From positions 1 through 64,000 of the forward strand of contig JAGAMD010000024.1 of assembly GCA_017624905.1 (NCBI GenBank): 64,000 nucleotides of DNA, in the 5' to 3' direction. The notes beneath the pieces were generated by a model that was not told the DNA's origin, searched no databases, and saw nothing but the letters and a program-made list of their open reading frames with translations. Both the position numbers and the translations under genes were made by a program. The stretch is from Clostridia bacterium. GTDB lineage: Bacteria > Bacillota > Clostridia > Oscillospirales > CAG-272. Shown in pieces: positions 45,402 through 53,123 of the stretch (its first letter is position 1; each line of letters starts with the position of its first letter).

Positions 45402-46076
45402 TTATTGTTTGCTTTCTGTGTTGGTATTATCGCTGTTTTCGGTGCTTTCACCATTGTTTTCCTCGGGCTTTTGTCCCGGAAATTTAAAGTGCTTCTTTGG
45501 ATCAACGTGTGTGCCGTCTACCTTTAATTCATAGTGTAGATGAGGCTCGCTTGCAAGCTCGTTCATAGCACTTTCACCAACTGCACCAATTACATCACCA
45601 CTATTAACACTAGCACCGATAATGATGCCGTCAGCTACCTCCGGATCTAGGTTCTTATAAATGCTTATAGCATTTCCTGAGTGTTCAATAGAGATGCAAG
45701 TGCCCATAAATGGGTCATCCCATACATTTGTTACTACACCATCAGCAACAGCTATAACCTCCTCACCAAGACTTGCAGAAATATCAACGCCCAGGTGAGT
45801 TCTATAGTCGTTCAAGGTTTCAGAGAATACAGGTACTGTATCACTAAAATCCATACTGATTTCGCCACTTACAGGGAGGGAAAATGTAGGGAGAGTGTCT
45901 GAAATATTGCCATTTGTCTGTTCATCATTAGTGTCTGTGTTTGTGTTGTCCCCGGTATTTGTGTTTGGCTTATTTGCAACTGTTGTAGCAATAATAATTA
46001 CTGAAACAAGAGCTAAAACAATAGCCACACTCAAATAAATAATTCTGGGAGTTTTTTTGTTTTCGTTTTCTTCCAT
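45402..46076 (-). CDS. M23-domain membrane protein, SpoIIQ-like candidate
   Basis: The 224-aa protein has one N-terminal membrane helix (residues 12-34), a Thr/Asn linker, a LytM domain (about 65-195) and an Asn/Glu/Ser tail. Metal ligands His94 and Asp98 (HLGVD) and His179-x-His181 (HLH) are present. The other catalytic histidine, usually in YxHL, is an asparagine (YKNL). Single-helix LytM proteins of this size include SpoIIQ, which forms the forespore side of the engulfment channel; clostridial SpoIIQ can keep the zinc site. A plain envelope endopeptidase or scaffold is the alternative. Confidence 0.75.
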   Translation of the reverse strand: MEENENKKTPRIIYLSVAIVLALVSVIIIATTVANKPNTNTGDNTNTDTNDEQTNGNISDTLPTFSLPVSGEISMDFSDTVPVFSETLNDYRTHLGVDISASLGEEVIAVADGVVTNVWDDPFMGTCISIEHSGNAISIYKNLDPEVADGIIIGASVNSGDVIGAVGESAMNELASEPHLHYELKVDGTHVDPKKHFKFPGQKPEENNGESTENSDNTNTESKQ

Positions 46077-46172
46077 TTTGTAAATTTCCTTTCAAAATTT
46101 AATTGCAAGACTATTATTTACCACCAAAAATGGAATTATACACAAAAAATATAAATGTGAATTTTAAAATGA

Positions 46173-46201
46173 TTGACTTTATTTTGCGTATGTGTTATTA
46201 T
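46173..46201 (+). promoter_or_regulatory. Promoter for the ThyX-like gene
   Basis: TTGACT (46173-46178), 17 bp, TATTAT (46196-46201) with a TG extended -10. Confidence 0.65.
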
Positions 46202-46234
46202 ATATATAACTAAAGCTTAAATTTTGGGGGATTT

Positions 46235-46870
46235 ATGATTAAAATTGAAAGAGTAAGCGTTATGAATATGGAAAACGCTATAAGAGGAGCAAGAAACCCA
46301 CTAAATTCATGGAGTAGAATGGATAGCTATTATGATGAGGACGGCAACTATGTTCTCGGAGAAAACGATCTTTCCTTAGCTAAAAAACTAGCAAAGGCAG
46401 GCTCAGACCATAGAAAATATCTACGCCAAATTTTTGTATCAATGGATATCACAGCACCACTATATTGGTGGAAGGAATTTGATACATATAAGGTAGCAAC
46501 GGTTGCAAACTCAACTTCTACAATGCATAAAATTCAAGCTAAACAGTTTGAACGTGCTGATTTTAGCTGTGATAGAATGAGCGAGGGTGCTTTAAGAGTG
46601 CTCGATATGACAATCGATTATTTGGAAGAGGTGCGTCTAAAGTTTATTGAAACCAAGGAAAAGTGCTATTGGCACGATATGATTCAGCTCCTTCCATCTA
46701 GCTATAATCAATTAAGAACTGTTACTATGAACTATGAAACACTAATTAACATATACTATGCAAGAAGAACACATAAGCTTGCTGAGTGGCATACACTTTG
46801 CGACCTTATTATGTCCTTGCCATATGCAAAGGATATTATCGCAGTAAAGGAAGAAAATGATAATAAATAA
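46235..46870 (+). CDS. Divergent ThyX-like protein (flavin-dependent thymidylate synthase fold)
   Basis: The 211-aa protein has the run of features expected of ThyX but not its signature. HRKYLRQIFVSMDITAPLYWW takes the place of the helix before the ThyX motif, TVANSTSTMH of RHRxxSxNExSxR, and LLPSSYNQLRTVTMNYETL of the ThyX C-terminal segment (LP-x5-T-x4-T-N). The catalytic arginines of the signature are not present. Similar proteins are, as I recall, mostly called hypothetical in phages and Clostridia. It may bind flavin or a nucleotide, or have a new activity. It overlaps the CDF gene by 14 bp, so the two are cotranscribed. GGGGG ribosome site. Confidence 0.5.
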   Translation: MIKIERVSVMNMENAIRGARNPLNSWSRMDSYYDEDGNYVLGENDLSLAKKLAKAGSDHRKYLRQIFVSMDITAPLYWWKEFDTYKVATVANSTSTMHKIQAKQFERADFSCDRMSEGALRVLDMTIDYLEEVRLKFIETKEKCYWHDMIQLLPSSYNQLRTVTMNYETLINIYYARRTHKLAEWHTLCDLIMSLPYAKDIIAVKEENDNK

Positions 46871-48050
46871 GCTAATTAAAGATTACAATAGTCCGCAAAA
46901 GCCTGAGGTCCGTGTACGAGTTGGGCGTTTTGCGGGCTTTGTCGGCATAATATCTAATTTATTGCTTTTTGTTGTAAAGCTGGTAGTTGGTATTATAACA
47001 GGAGCTATATCTATAATTGCCGACTCTCTAAACAACCTTTCAGACTGTGGCTCAAACGTGCTTACGGTTGTTGGTTACACAATTTCGGGAAAGCCTGCCG
47101 ATAAGGATCATCCATATGGACACGCACGTATGGAATATCTGTCATCATTGTTTATTGCAATGATTATATCATTCCTTGGCTTTGAAATGCTAATTACCTC
47201 TGTTGAAAAAATAATAGATAATGAGCCGAACGAGGGATATAGCCTACCACTTATTATAATTGTTGCCTCTACTATAATTGTAAAGGGCATAATTGCTGTG
47301 TTTTATCGAAAGCTGGGAAAACATATAAGCTCTGACGTATTAAAGGCATCAGCCATTGATAGCATCGGCGACGTTGTTGCCACAAGTGCAGTAGTTGTTG
47401 GTATGTTGCTTGCTAAGTATGCTTCATTGCCATTCAATATTGATGCAGTGATAGGTATTTTGGTTGCAATTTACATTATAATTATGGGAATTAAATTGGT
47501 AGTTGAGTCTTCAAACACACTGATAGGCAAAGCTCCCGACCCACAGCTTACCCACAAAATGATTGATAAAATCAAGAGCTACGATGGTGTGCTTGGAATA
47601 CACGATTTAGTGATTCACTCATATGGTGCAAATAGATGCTTTGCAACTGTACACGTAGAGATTGATGCAGATGCCGATGTTATGCACAGCCACGATTTGA
47701 TGGACGTAATCGAGGCAGATTTTTTAAAGGATGGCATAAATTTAGTTATTCATATGGACCCGATTTCTGTTTCTGATCCGGAAACAAATGAGCTACGTAC
47801 AAAATGCTTTGAAATGATGTCCCACATTTCCGGTGAATATTCAAGCCCGATTTCAATGCACGATTTCCGCATTGTAAAGGGAATAACACACACAAATGTG
47901 ATTTTTGATGTTAGCGTTTCGGATGATTTTCCACTAAAAAACAAGGAAATCTGCGAGGAAATAACTAAAAGATTAAGAGAAATAAACCCACTTTACAATT
48001 TAGTTTTAACTATTGACAGAGACTATTTTTCTGAAAGATATGGCGAATAA
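46857..48050 (+). CDS. Cation diffusion facilitator (metal efflux)
   Basis: The 397-aa CDF protein has six helices, the TM2 metal motif in ADSLNNLSDCGSN, the DKDHPYGHARMEY loop, a TM5 pair in IDSIGD and a C-terminal cytoplasmic ferredoxin-like domain. The NNLSD form resembles the YdfM/MntE group, so Mn2+ or Fe2+ export is likely, but Zn2+ is possible. A C-terminal extension of about 90 residues is longer than in the basic family. Confidence 0.9.
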   Translation: MIINKLIKDYNSPQKPEVRVRVGRFAGFVGIISNLLLFVVKLVVGIITGAISIIADSLNNLSDCGSNVLTVVGYTISGKPADKDHPYGHARMEYLSSLFIAMIISFLGFEMLITSVEKIIDNEPNEGYSLPLIIIVASTIIVKGIIAVFYRKLGKHISSDVLKASAIDSIGDVVATSAVVVGMLLAKYASLPFNIDAVIGILVAIYIIIMGIKLVVESSNTLIGKAPDPQLTHKMIDKIKSYDGVLGIHDLVIHSYGANRCFATVHVEIDADADVMHSHDLMDVIEADFLKDGINLVIHMDPISVSDPETNELRTKCFEMMSHISGEYSSPISMHDFRIVKGITHTNVIFDVSVSDDFPLKNKEICEEITKRLREINPLYNLVLTIDRDYFSERYGE

Positions 48051-48051
48051 A

Positions 48052-50112
48052 ATGAAAAAAGCTTTTAAAACTTTACTATTTTCGGTTGTTTTTGTGATTA
48101 TTCTTGCAGTAAGCATAAGTGCTTATGATATAGCAGTCAAGGACGCACAAGGAAACGAATATTATCACGATGGCTATAAGCTTTATTTGCCGTCGCACAT
48201 ATCTCCTTATGCAGTCAGCTTTGCTTTGGATGAATGTAATACCGTTACATATACCGATCTTGATGGTAACGATGTGCAATTATTAGAGGGGGAGCCAATA
48301 GATATAACTCCTTATTTATCACCCTATTATAATGAGCCTGTTTATGTTTTATCTATTAAGATTGATGGTGTATTTAAGTATTTAATTATAAGAATGGCAA
48401 ATACATTGCCAAGCCTATATGTAGAGATGGATACCGACGTTGATAGCTTTCTTAGATATAATTTGTCAAGTGAAAGCACCAATGCAACATTTTTTGATAA
48501 AAACGGCACGGTTGAATTTAAGGACACTGACGGATTTTGTGAGTTTAAGGTGCGTGGTAACGCAACAACCGACTATCTAAAAAAGCCATTTCAAATAAAG
48601 CTTCCTACACGTGCAGACTTATACGGTATGGGTAGCTCAAAGACTTGGCTTCTTCTTGCCAATTATGATGACCAATCCTTGCTCAGAAACAGCGTTATGT
48701 ATAAAATCAGCGAGTACTTAGGTATGCAAACGTGCGATTTTAGATCGATAGACCTGTTTATTAATGGTGAATATTATGGCATATATCTTCTTTGCGAGAA
48801 GGTTCAAATTGGTAAAAATCGTCTTGAAATCACCGATTTAGAGGATGAAAATAACGAGCTAAACGACTCATATACCTCATATTCAACAAATGTTACAAGT
48901 GGCACACTAATCGACACTACTAATTTAGCTCAATATAGCTATATACCTAATATAATAAACCCTGATGATATTACAGGCGGATATCTTATCGAGCTTGATA
49001 ATAACTATTATTCAAAAGAGCTATGCTATTTCACAACCGATTATGGCAACCATTATGTTATAAAATCGCCTGAATATGCTTCGCGTGAGCAGGTTGAATA
49101 CATTGCTACTCTTTTTGCAAACATGGAAGAAGCAATAATGGCAAGTAATGGCTATAATTCACAGGGTAAGCATTATAGTGATTATGTAGATGTTGATTCT
49201 TTAGTAAGTGCATATATAATGCAGGAATTTGGTAGAAACTATGATGCAGGATCATCAAGCATGTATTTTTATAAGGATAGAGATACAGATGGTATTACCT
49301 CAAAAATATACAAAGGACCTCTTTGGGACTGCGATAATACATTAGGAAATATACATAAAAATGGTGCATCAAGCATTTCAGGTTATTGGGCTAAGGACCG
49401 TAGCATTTGGGCGGGACTTACAAAAAAGCCTGAATTTATGAATCTTGTCAGCCAAAAGTTTTCAAGTGCCTATAATTACATCTTTGATATGATAGATAAG
49501 GATGGTTATATTGATAGTGAGGTTTTACTAATAGGCGATTCCATTTATATGGAGCAAAGCATTTATGGCACAAACGATTATAGCAAATGGCCACTTTATT
49601 ATGACGGAACGCACTATGATAAATGGCAAAGCTCACAGGTGTTTAATTTCTGTGCAGTATATTCCCAAGGAAATAATGAAGATAGCACAACGGTAATAGG
49701 TTACCTATGTGAGCATATTGAAGATAGAGCTAACTGGTTAGCAAAAAACTGGAATTGTGATGTCCAATTAAGAGAAAGACGAGTAACGGACATAGTTGTT
49801 CCGGAAGAACCGGCTGAGCCGGAAGCTCCAACGGTCCCTGAATTACCCATCGAACCGGAAGTACCTAAGGAACCAATCACACCAGAGCCACCGATAAGCT
49901 CTGATACAAGTACCAATACAGATACAGAGTCAAACACAAATACCAATACAAGCACTAACACTAGCACAAGCACTAACACTAGCACAAGCACGGACTCTAA
50001 TACAAGCACTGACAACTCTCAAGAGCCAAGCAACCCAAAAAAAGGCTTTTTTGAATCACTTTGGTGGATGATTAAGGATTTCTTTAAGAAATTATTTTCA
50101 ATGTTTAAATAA
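48052..50112 (+). CDS. Secreted CotH kinase family protein
   Basis: The 686-aa protein has an N-terminal signal peptide (MKKAFKTLLFSVVFVIILAV), a CotH kinase domain with the family motif KGPLWDCDNTLGN, a Pro/Glu-rich linker (PEEPAEPEAP), a Ser/Thr/Asn-rich repeat and an amphipathic, Trp/Phe/Lys-rich C-terminus. CotH of Bacillus phosphorylates coat proteins. Many gut Clostridia have secreted or surface CotH proteins whose targets are unknown. Start at ATG 48052, 1 bp after the CDF stop; an alternative ATG is at 48040. Confidence 0.88.
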   Translation: MKKAFKTLLFSVVFVIILAVSISAYDIAVKDAQGNEYYHDGYKLYLPSHISPYAVSFALDECNTVTYTDLDGNDVQLLEGEPIDITPYLSPYYNEPVYVLSIKIDGVFKYLIIRMANTLPSLYVEMDTDVDSFLRYNLSSESTNATFFDKNGTVEFKDTDGFCEFKVRGNATTDYLKKPFQIKLPTRADLYGMGSSKTWLLLANYDDQSLLRNSVMYKISEYLGMQTCDFRSIDLFINGEYYGIYLLCEKVQIGKNRLEITDLEDENNELNDSYTSYSTNVTSGTLIDTTNLAQYSYIPNIINPDDITGGYLIELDNNYYSKELCYFTTDYGNHYVIKSPEYASREQVEYIATLFANMEEAIMASNGYNSQGKHYSDYVDVDSLVSAYIMQEFGRNYDAGSSSMYFYKDRDTDGITSKIYKGPLWDCDNTLGNIHKNGASSISGYWAKDRSIWAGLTKKPEFMNLVSQKFSSAYNYIFDMIDKDGYIDSEVLLIGDSIYMEQSIYGTNDYSKWPLYYDGTHYDKWQSSQVFNFCAVYSQGNNEDSTTVIGYLCEHIEDRANWLAKNWNCDVQLRERRVTDIVVPEEPAEPEAPTVPELPIEPEVPKEPITPEPPISSDTSTNTDTESNTNTNTSTNTSTSTNTSTSTDSNTSTDNSQEPSNPKKGFFESLWWMIKDFFKKLFSMFK

Positions 50113-50138
50113 AAAACGGGAGCTTATCCCGTTTTTTA
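50111..50138 (+). terminator. Terminator of the CotH gene
   Basis: AAAAAACGGGA/TCCCGTTTTTT stem with a GCTTA loop. Confidence 0.92.
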
Positions 50139-50242
50139 TTTAATAAATATATTCACATATGAGCAGATAATAATATAACATAAAAAGTATATATTTATCC
50201 TATTTGGGTAATATATGATTATTATTTGCGATAGGAGAATAT

Positions 50243-50725
50243 ATGAAAGCAGTACTTTTATTAAATCAAAATGAGCAACAAAACACCGAAAATACAATCA
50301 AATCACTTGCAAACGAAGGGATAGGTGAGTTTATAATATTTTCCCACCAATACAAAAAAAGTCAAACATTTATAGATGAGCTTACAAAAAATGGCATAAC
50401 TGCAACCTTTATTGATTTAAATAGACGCATAAGTACATTTGATGCACTTGATTTAATAAAGGGTAGCTTAAACGATACTTTTTTGCTTGTGTATTCCAAT
50501 GAAATTTCTAATTTCGATATAAACGATGCACACTACTACCATAAATCAAACGAAAAGCTAGCGACCTTGTTATCAAGTGATAAGCTCACAGCGGGTATTT
50601 TCCTTGAAAACGATGTTTTTGATTATATGATTGAGCCAAACCACTTTGAAAAGGTCATTTTAAAGCGTCTTTTTGAGGATGATGAAGCATTGGTATACAG
50701 TGCACTAACATATGAACTATATTAA
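50243..50725 (+). CDS. Reduced nucleotidyltransferase-like protein (probable pseudoenzyme)
   Basis: The 160-aa protein lines up by eye with a sugar-1-phosphate cytidylyltransferase (about 255 aa) that has lost parts: GIGEFIIFSHQYK against IxDFIICxGYKG, NDTFLLVYSNEISNFDI against DTFCLTYGDGVSDVDI, YHKSNEKLATL against FHKSHGKLATL, GIFLENDVFDYM against GFFVLEPEVFDY. The GGxGTR phosphate loop is replaced (VLLLNQNEQQN), and the metal Asp of GD is Asn. It is an open frame with an AGGAG ribosome site and a terminator, so it is not a decaying gene. A regulatory or binding role is inferred. Confidence 0.5.
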   Translation: MKAVLLLNQNEQQNTENTIKSLANEGIGEFIIFSHQYKKSQTFIDELTKNGITATFIDLNRRISTFDALDLIKGSLNDTFLLVYSNEISNFDINDAHYYHKSNEKLATLLSSDKLTAGIFLENDVFDYMIEPNHFEKVILKRLFEDDEALVYSALTYELY

Positions 50726-50727
50726 AA

Positions 50728-50750
50728 AAGGAACGGAAAATCCGTTCCTT
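50728..50750. terminator. Bidirectional terminator
   Basis: AAGGAACGGA/TCCGTTCCTT stem with AAA loop, A and T runs outside. An identical core is used at 58605-58627. Confidence 0.92.
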
Positions 50751-50756
50751 CTTTCT

Positions 50757-53123
50757 TTATTCAAGCTCAAATGCACCTGTATATAGCTGATAATATTTGC
50801 CCTTTTCTGCAATTAAGCTTTCGTGTGAACCTCGCTCAATAATGCGACCTTGCTCAAGCACCATAATTACATCCGAGTTTTGAATTGTTGATAAGCGGTG
50901 TGCAATTACAAATACAGTACGTCCCTTCATAAGAGAGTCCATACCGGCTTGAACAATTGATTCAGTTCTTGTATCAATAGAGGAGGTAGCCTCGTCCATT
51001 ATCATAACGGGTGGATCTGCAACTGCTGCACGGGCAATTGAAATAAGCTGTCTTTGTCCTTGAGATAGACCACCACCGTCGCCCTTAAGCATAGTGTTGT
51101 AGCCATCAGGTAGCATTTCAATAAATGAGTGAGCATTAGCAAGCTTAGCAGCCTCAATACATTCCTCATCTGTTGCATCAAGCTTACCATAACGTATATT
51201 ATCCATTACAGTTCCCGTAAATAGGTTTACATCCTGTAAAATCACGCCCAAGGAGCGTCTTAAATCGTCCTTTTTAATCTTATTAATGTTAATGCCGTCA
51301 TATCTGATTTTTCCGTCAGCAATGTCGTAGAAACGGTTAATAAGGTTAGTTATAGTTGTTTTACCGGCACCTGTTGCACCAACAAATGCAATTTTTTGAC
51401 CCGGCTCGGCGTAAATTGAAACATCGTGTAAAACTATCTTTTCAGGAACATAGCCAAAGTCAACCTCGTTCAGTCGAACATCGCCACGAACACGCGTGTA
51501 GGTAACCGTGCCATCACCATGAGGATGCTTCCAAGCCCAAATGCCTGTACGCTTTTTAGCCTCAACAAGCTCACCATTATCGTTATACTCAGCATTTACA
51601 AGAGTAACATAGCCATTGTCAACCTCAGGATCCTCATCGAGCATTTCAAAGATACGCTCAGCACCTGCAAGAGCCATTGTGATTGCGTTAGCCTGTTGTG
51701 AAAGCTGAGAAACATTGTTTGTAAATTGCTTAGATAAGCCAAGGAAAGCAACAGCAGTACCGATAGTAAATACAGGATCCTCAATGCCTAAGAAGGTAGC
51801 AAATGATGGATTGTATTTTCCAACAAGCATTGTACCAACAAAAACCAAGCAAACATAAAGCACGTGTCCTATGTTGTTCATAATAGGCATAAGAGTGTTA
51901 GCACGTGTGTTAGCCTTAGTTGCGTGTTCACATAGCTTAGAGTTTAATGCTTCAAATCTCTTTTTGCTCTTTGGCTCGTAGTTAAATACCTTAACAACTC
52001 TTTGACCGTTAATCATTTCCTCAATGTAGCCCTCAGTTGCACCAAGTGATTCTTGTTGCTTTCTAAAATATTTAGCTCCTGAACCACCGATTTTCTTGGC
52101 TACAAAGCTCATTACAAGCATACCGCCAATAACCACAAGTGCCATCCAAAAGCTCATAGAGAACATAAAGATAGTAACAGTTGTAAGAATTATAACAGTA
52201 GTAATAATTTGTGGTAGAGATTGAGAAATTAACTGTCTTAACGAGTCAATATCGTTTGTATAGTGGGACATTATATCCCCACGCGGATGAGTATCGAAAT
52301 ATTTTACAGGTAGCTTTTGCATCTTGCCAAACATAAGAGTACGTAGCTTGTGTAGACAGCCCTGTGTAACAACTGCCATAGTTCTTGTTTGAACAAAGGC
52401 ACAAATCAAACCGATAATGTAAATAGATGCAAGAATGAGAACAGTTATAGTAATTTCTTTGAATTGATGCTTCATAGCATAATCAATTCTAGCTTTCTTT
52501 TCTATATCAATTTTTTCATTTTGCAATGAGGTAATATCGTTTTGTAATTTGGTTTGTTCGGAATCAGGCAAAAGCGTGATTTTTTCATTAGACAAAGCAT
52601 CAACCTTGCTAACAAATAGTAAAGTAACCTTTTCGTCTATTTTGTTTGCTAATAAAGAATTGTATTTTTCGTCAATTTGCTTTTCGATATCCTCATCAGA
52701 ATATCGTATCTTATCAATTAAAGAAAGGATATTTTTAACCTCGCTCTTAGCAATATCCTTTAGCTCAGCCATTTCTTCATTTGAAACAACTACCTCATTC
52801 TTTGCTTGCTGAAGAAGAAGAGCAGCTTCACTATCAGTAAGAAGTAGCTCCTTTTGAGCCTCAGCCTTTAAAATGCTTTTATCCGTAGGAGTTATGATAA
52901 TATGCTGAATGGCATCGGAGGCTGTGTCAATAACATTCCTTTGGAATATTGATGGAGAAGCAGTTGCTAAAGCACTTAAGCAAATGCAAACCAATACTAT
53001 AATAAAAGGCGCTTTATAGAAGGACAAGAGTAACTTAAGAAGTCTGCCAAAAGTCCCTTTTTTAACCTTTTTCATTGGTCTACCCATCATAGGTTGACGA
53101 GGATTTTTTACAGTTTTATTCAT
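50757..53123 (-). CDS. ABC exporter half-transporter, consensus-site subunit, with large extracytoplasmic insert
   Basis: The 788-aa protein has six helices, then an ATPase with GATGAGKTT, MDEATSSID (catalytic Glu) and switch His in IAHRLST. The signature is LSQGQ in place of LSGGQ. Residues about 78-215, between helices 1 and 2, form an unusual insertion of charged helices (coiled coil), longer than the usual short loop. It overlaps the partner gene by 4 bp. This pairing is typical of BmrCD/TM287-288-like heterodimeric drug or lipid exporters. Substrate unknown. Confidence 0.9.
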   Translation of the reverse strand: MNKTVKNPRQPMMGRPMKKVKKGTFGRLLKLLLSFYKAPFIIVLVCICLSALATASPSIFQRNVIDTASDAIQHIIITPTDKSILKAEAQKELLLTDSEAALLLQQAKNEVVVSNEEMAELKDIAKSEVKNILSLIDKIRYSDEDIEKQIDEKYNSLLANKIDEKVTLLFVSKVDALSNEKITLLPDSEQTKLQNDITSLQNEKIDIEKKARIDYAMKHQFKEITITVLILASIYIIGLICAFVQTRTMAVVTQGCLHKLRTLMFGKMQKLPVKYFDTHPRGDIMSHYTNDIDSLRQLISQSLPQIITTVIILTTVTIFMFSMSFWMALVVIGGMLVMSFVAKKIGGSGAKYFRKQQESLGATEGYIEEMINGQRVVKVFNYEPKSKKRFEALNSKLCEHATKANTRANTLMPIMNNIGHVLYVCLVFVGTMLVGKYNPSFATFLGIEDPVFTIGTAVAFLGLSKQFTNNVSQLSQQANAITMALAGAERIFEMLDEDPEVDNGYVTLVNAEYNDNGELVEAKKRTGIWAWKHPHGDGTVTYTRVRGDVRLNEVDFGYVPEKIVLHDVSIYAEPGQKIAFVGATGAGKTTITNLINRFYDIADGKIRYDGININKIKKDDLRRSLGVILQDVNLFTGTVMDNIRYGKLDATDEECIEAAKLANAHSFIEMLPDGYNTMLKGDGGGLSQGQRQLISIARAAVADPPVMIMDEATSSIDTRTESIVQAGMDSLMKGRTVFVIAHRLSTIQNSDVIMVLEQGRIIERGSHESLIAEKGKYYQLYTGAFELE

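Noticed and set aside
49900-50010. Tandem ACA/AGC repeats taken at first for a CRISPR-like or satellite array
   Set aside because: They are in frame in the CotH gene and encode a Thr/Ser/Asn linker; there are no spacers or regular repeat units.
46235-50725. Prophage or defence island around the ThyX-like gene
   Set aside because: ThyX-like proteins occur in phages, but neighbours are a metal exporter, CotH and an ABC exporter; no integrase, capsid, restriction or toxin gene is visible.
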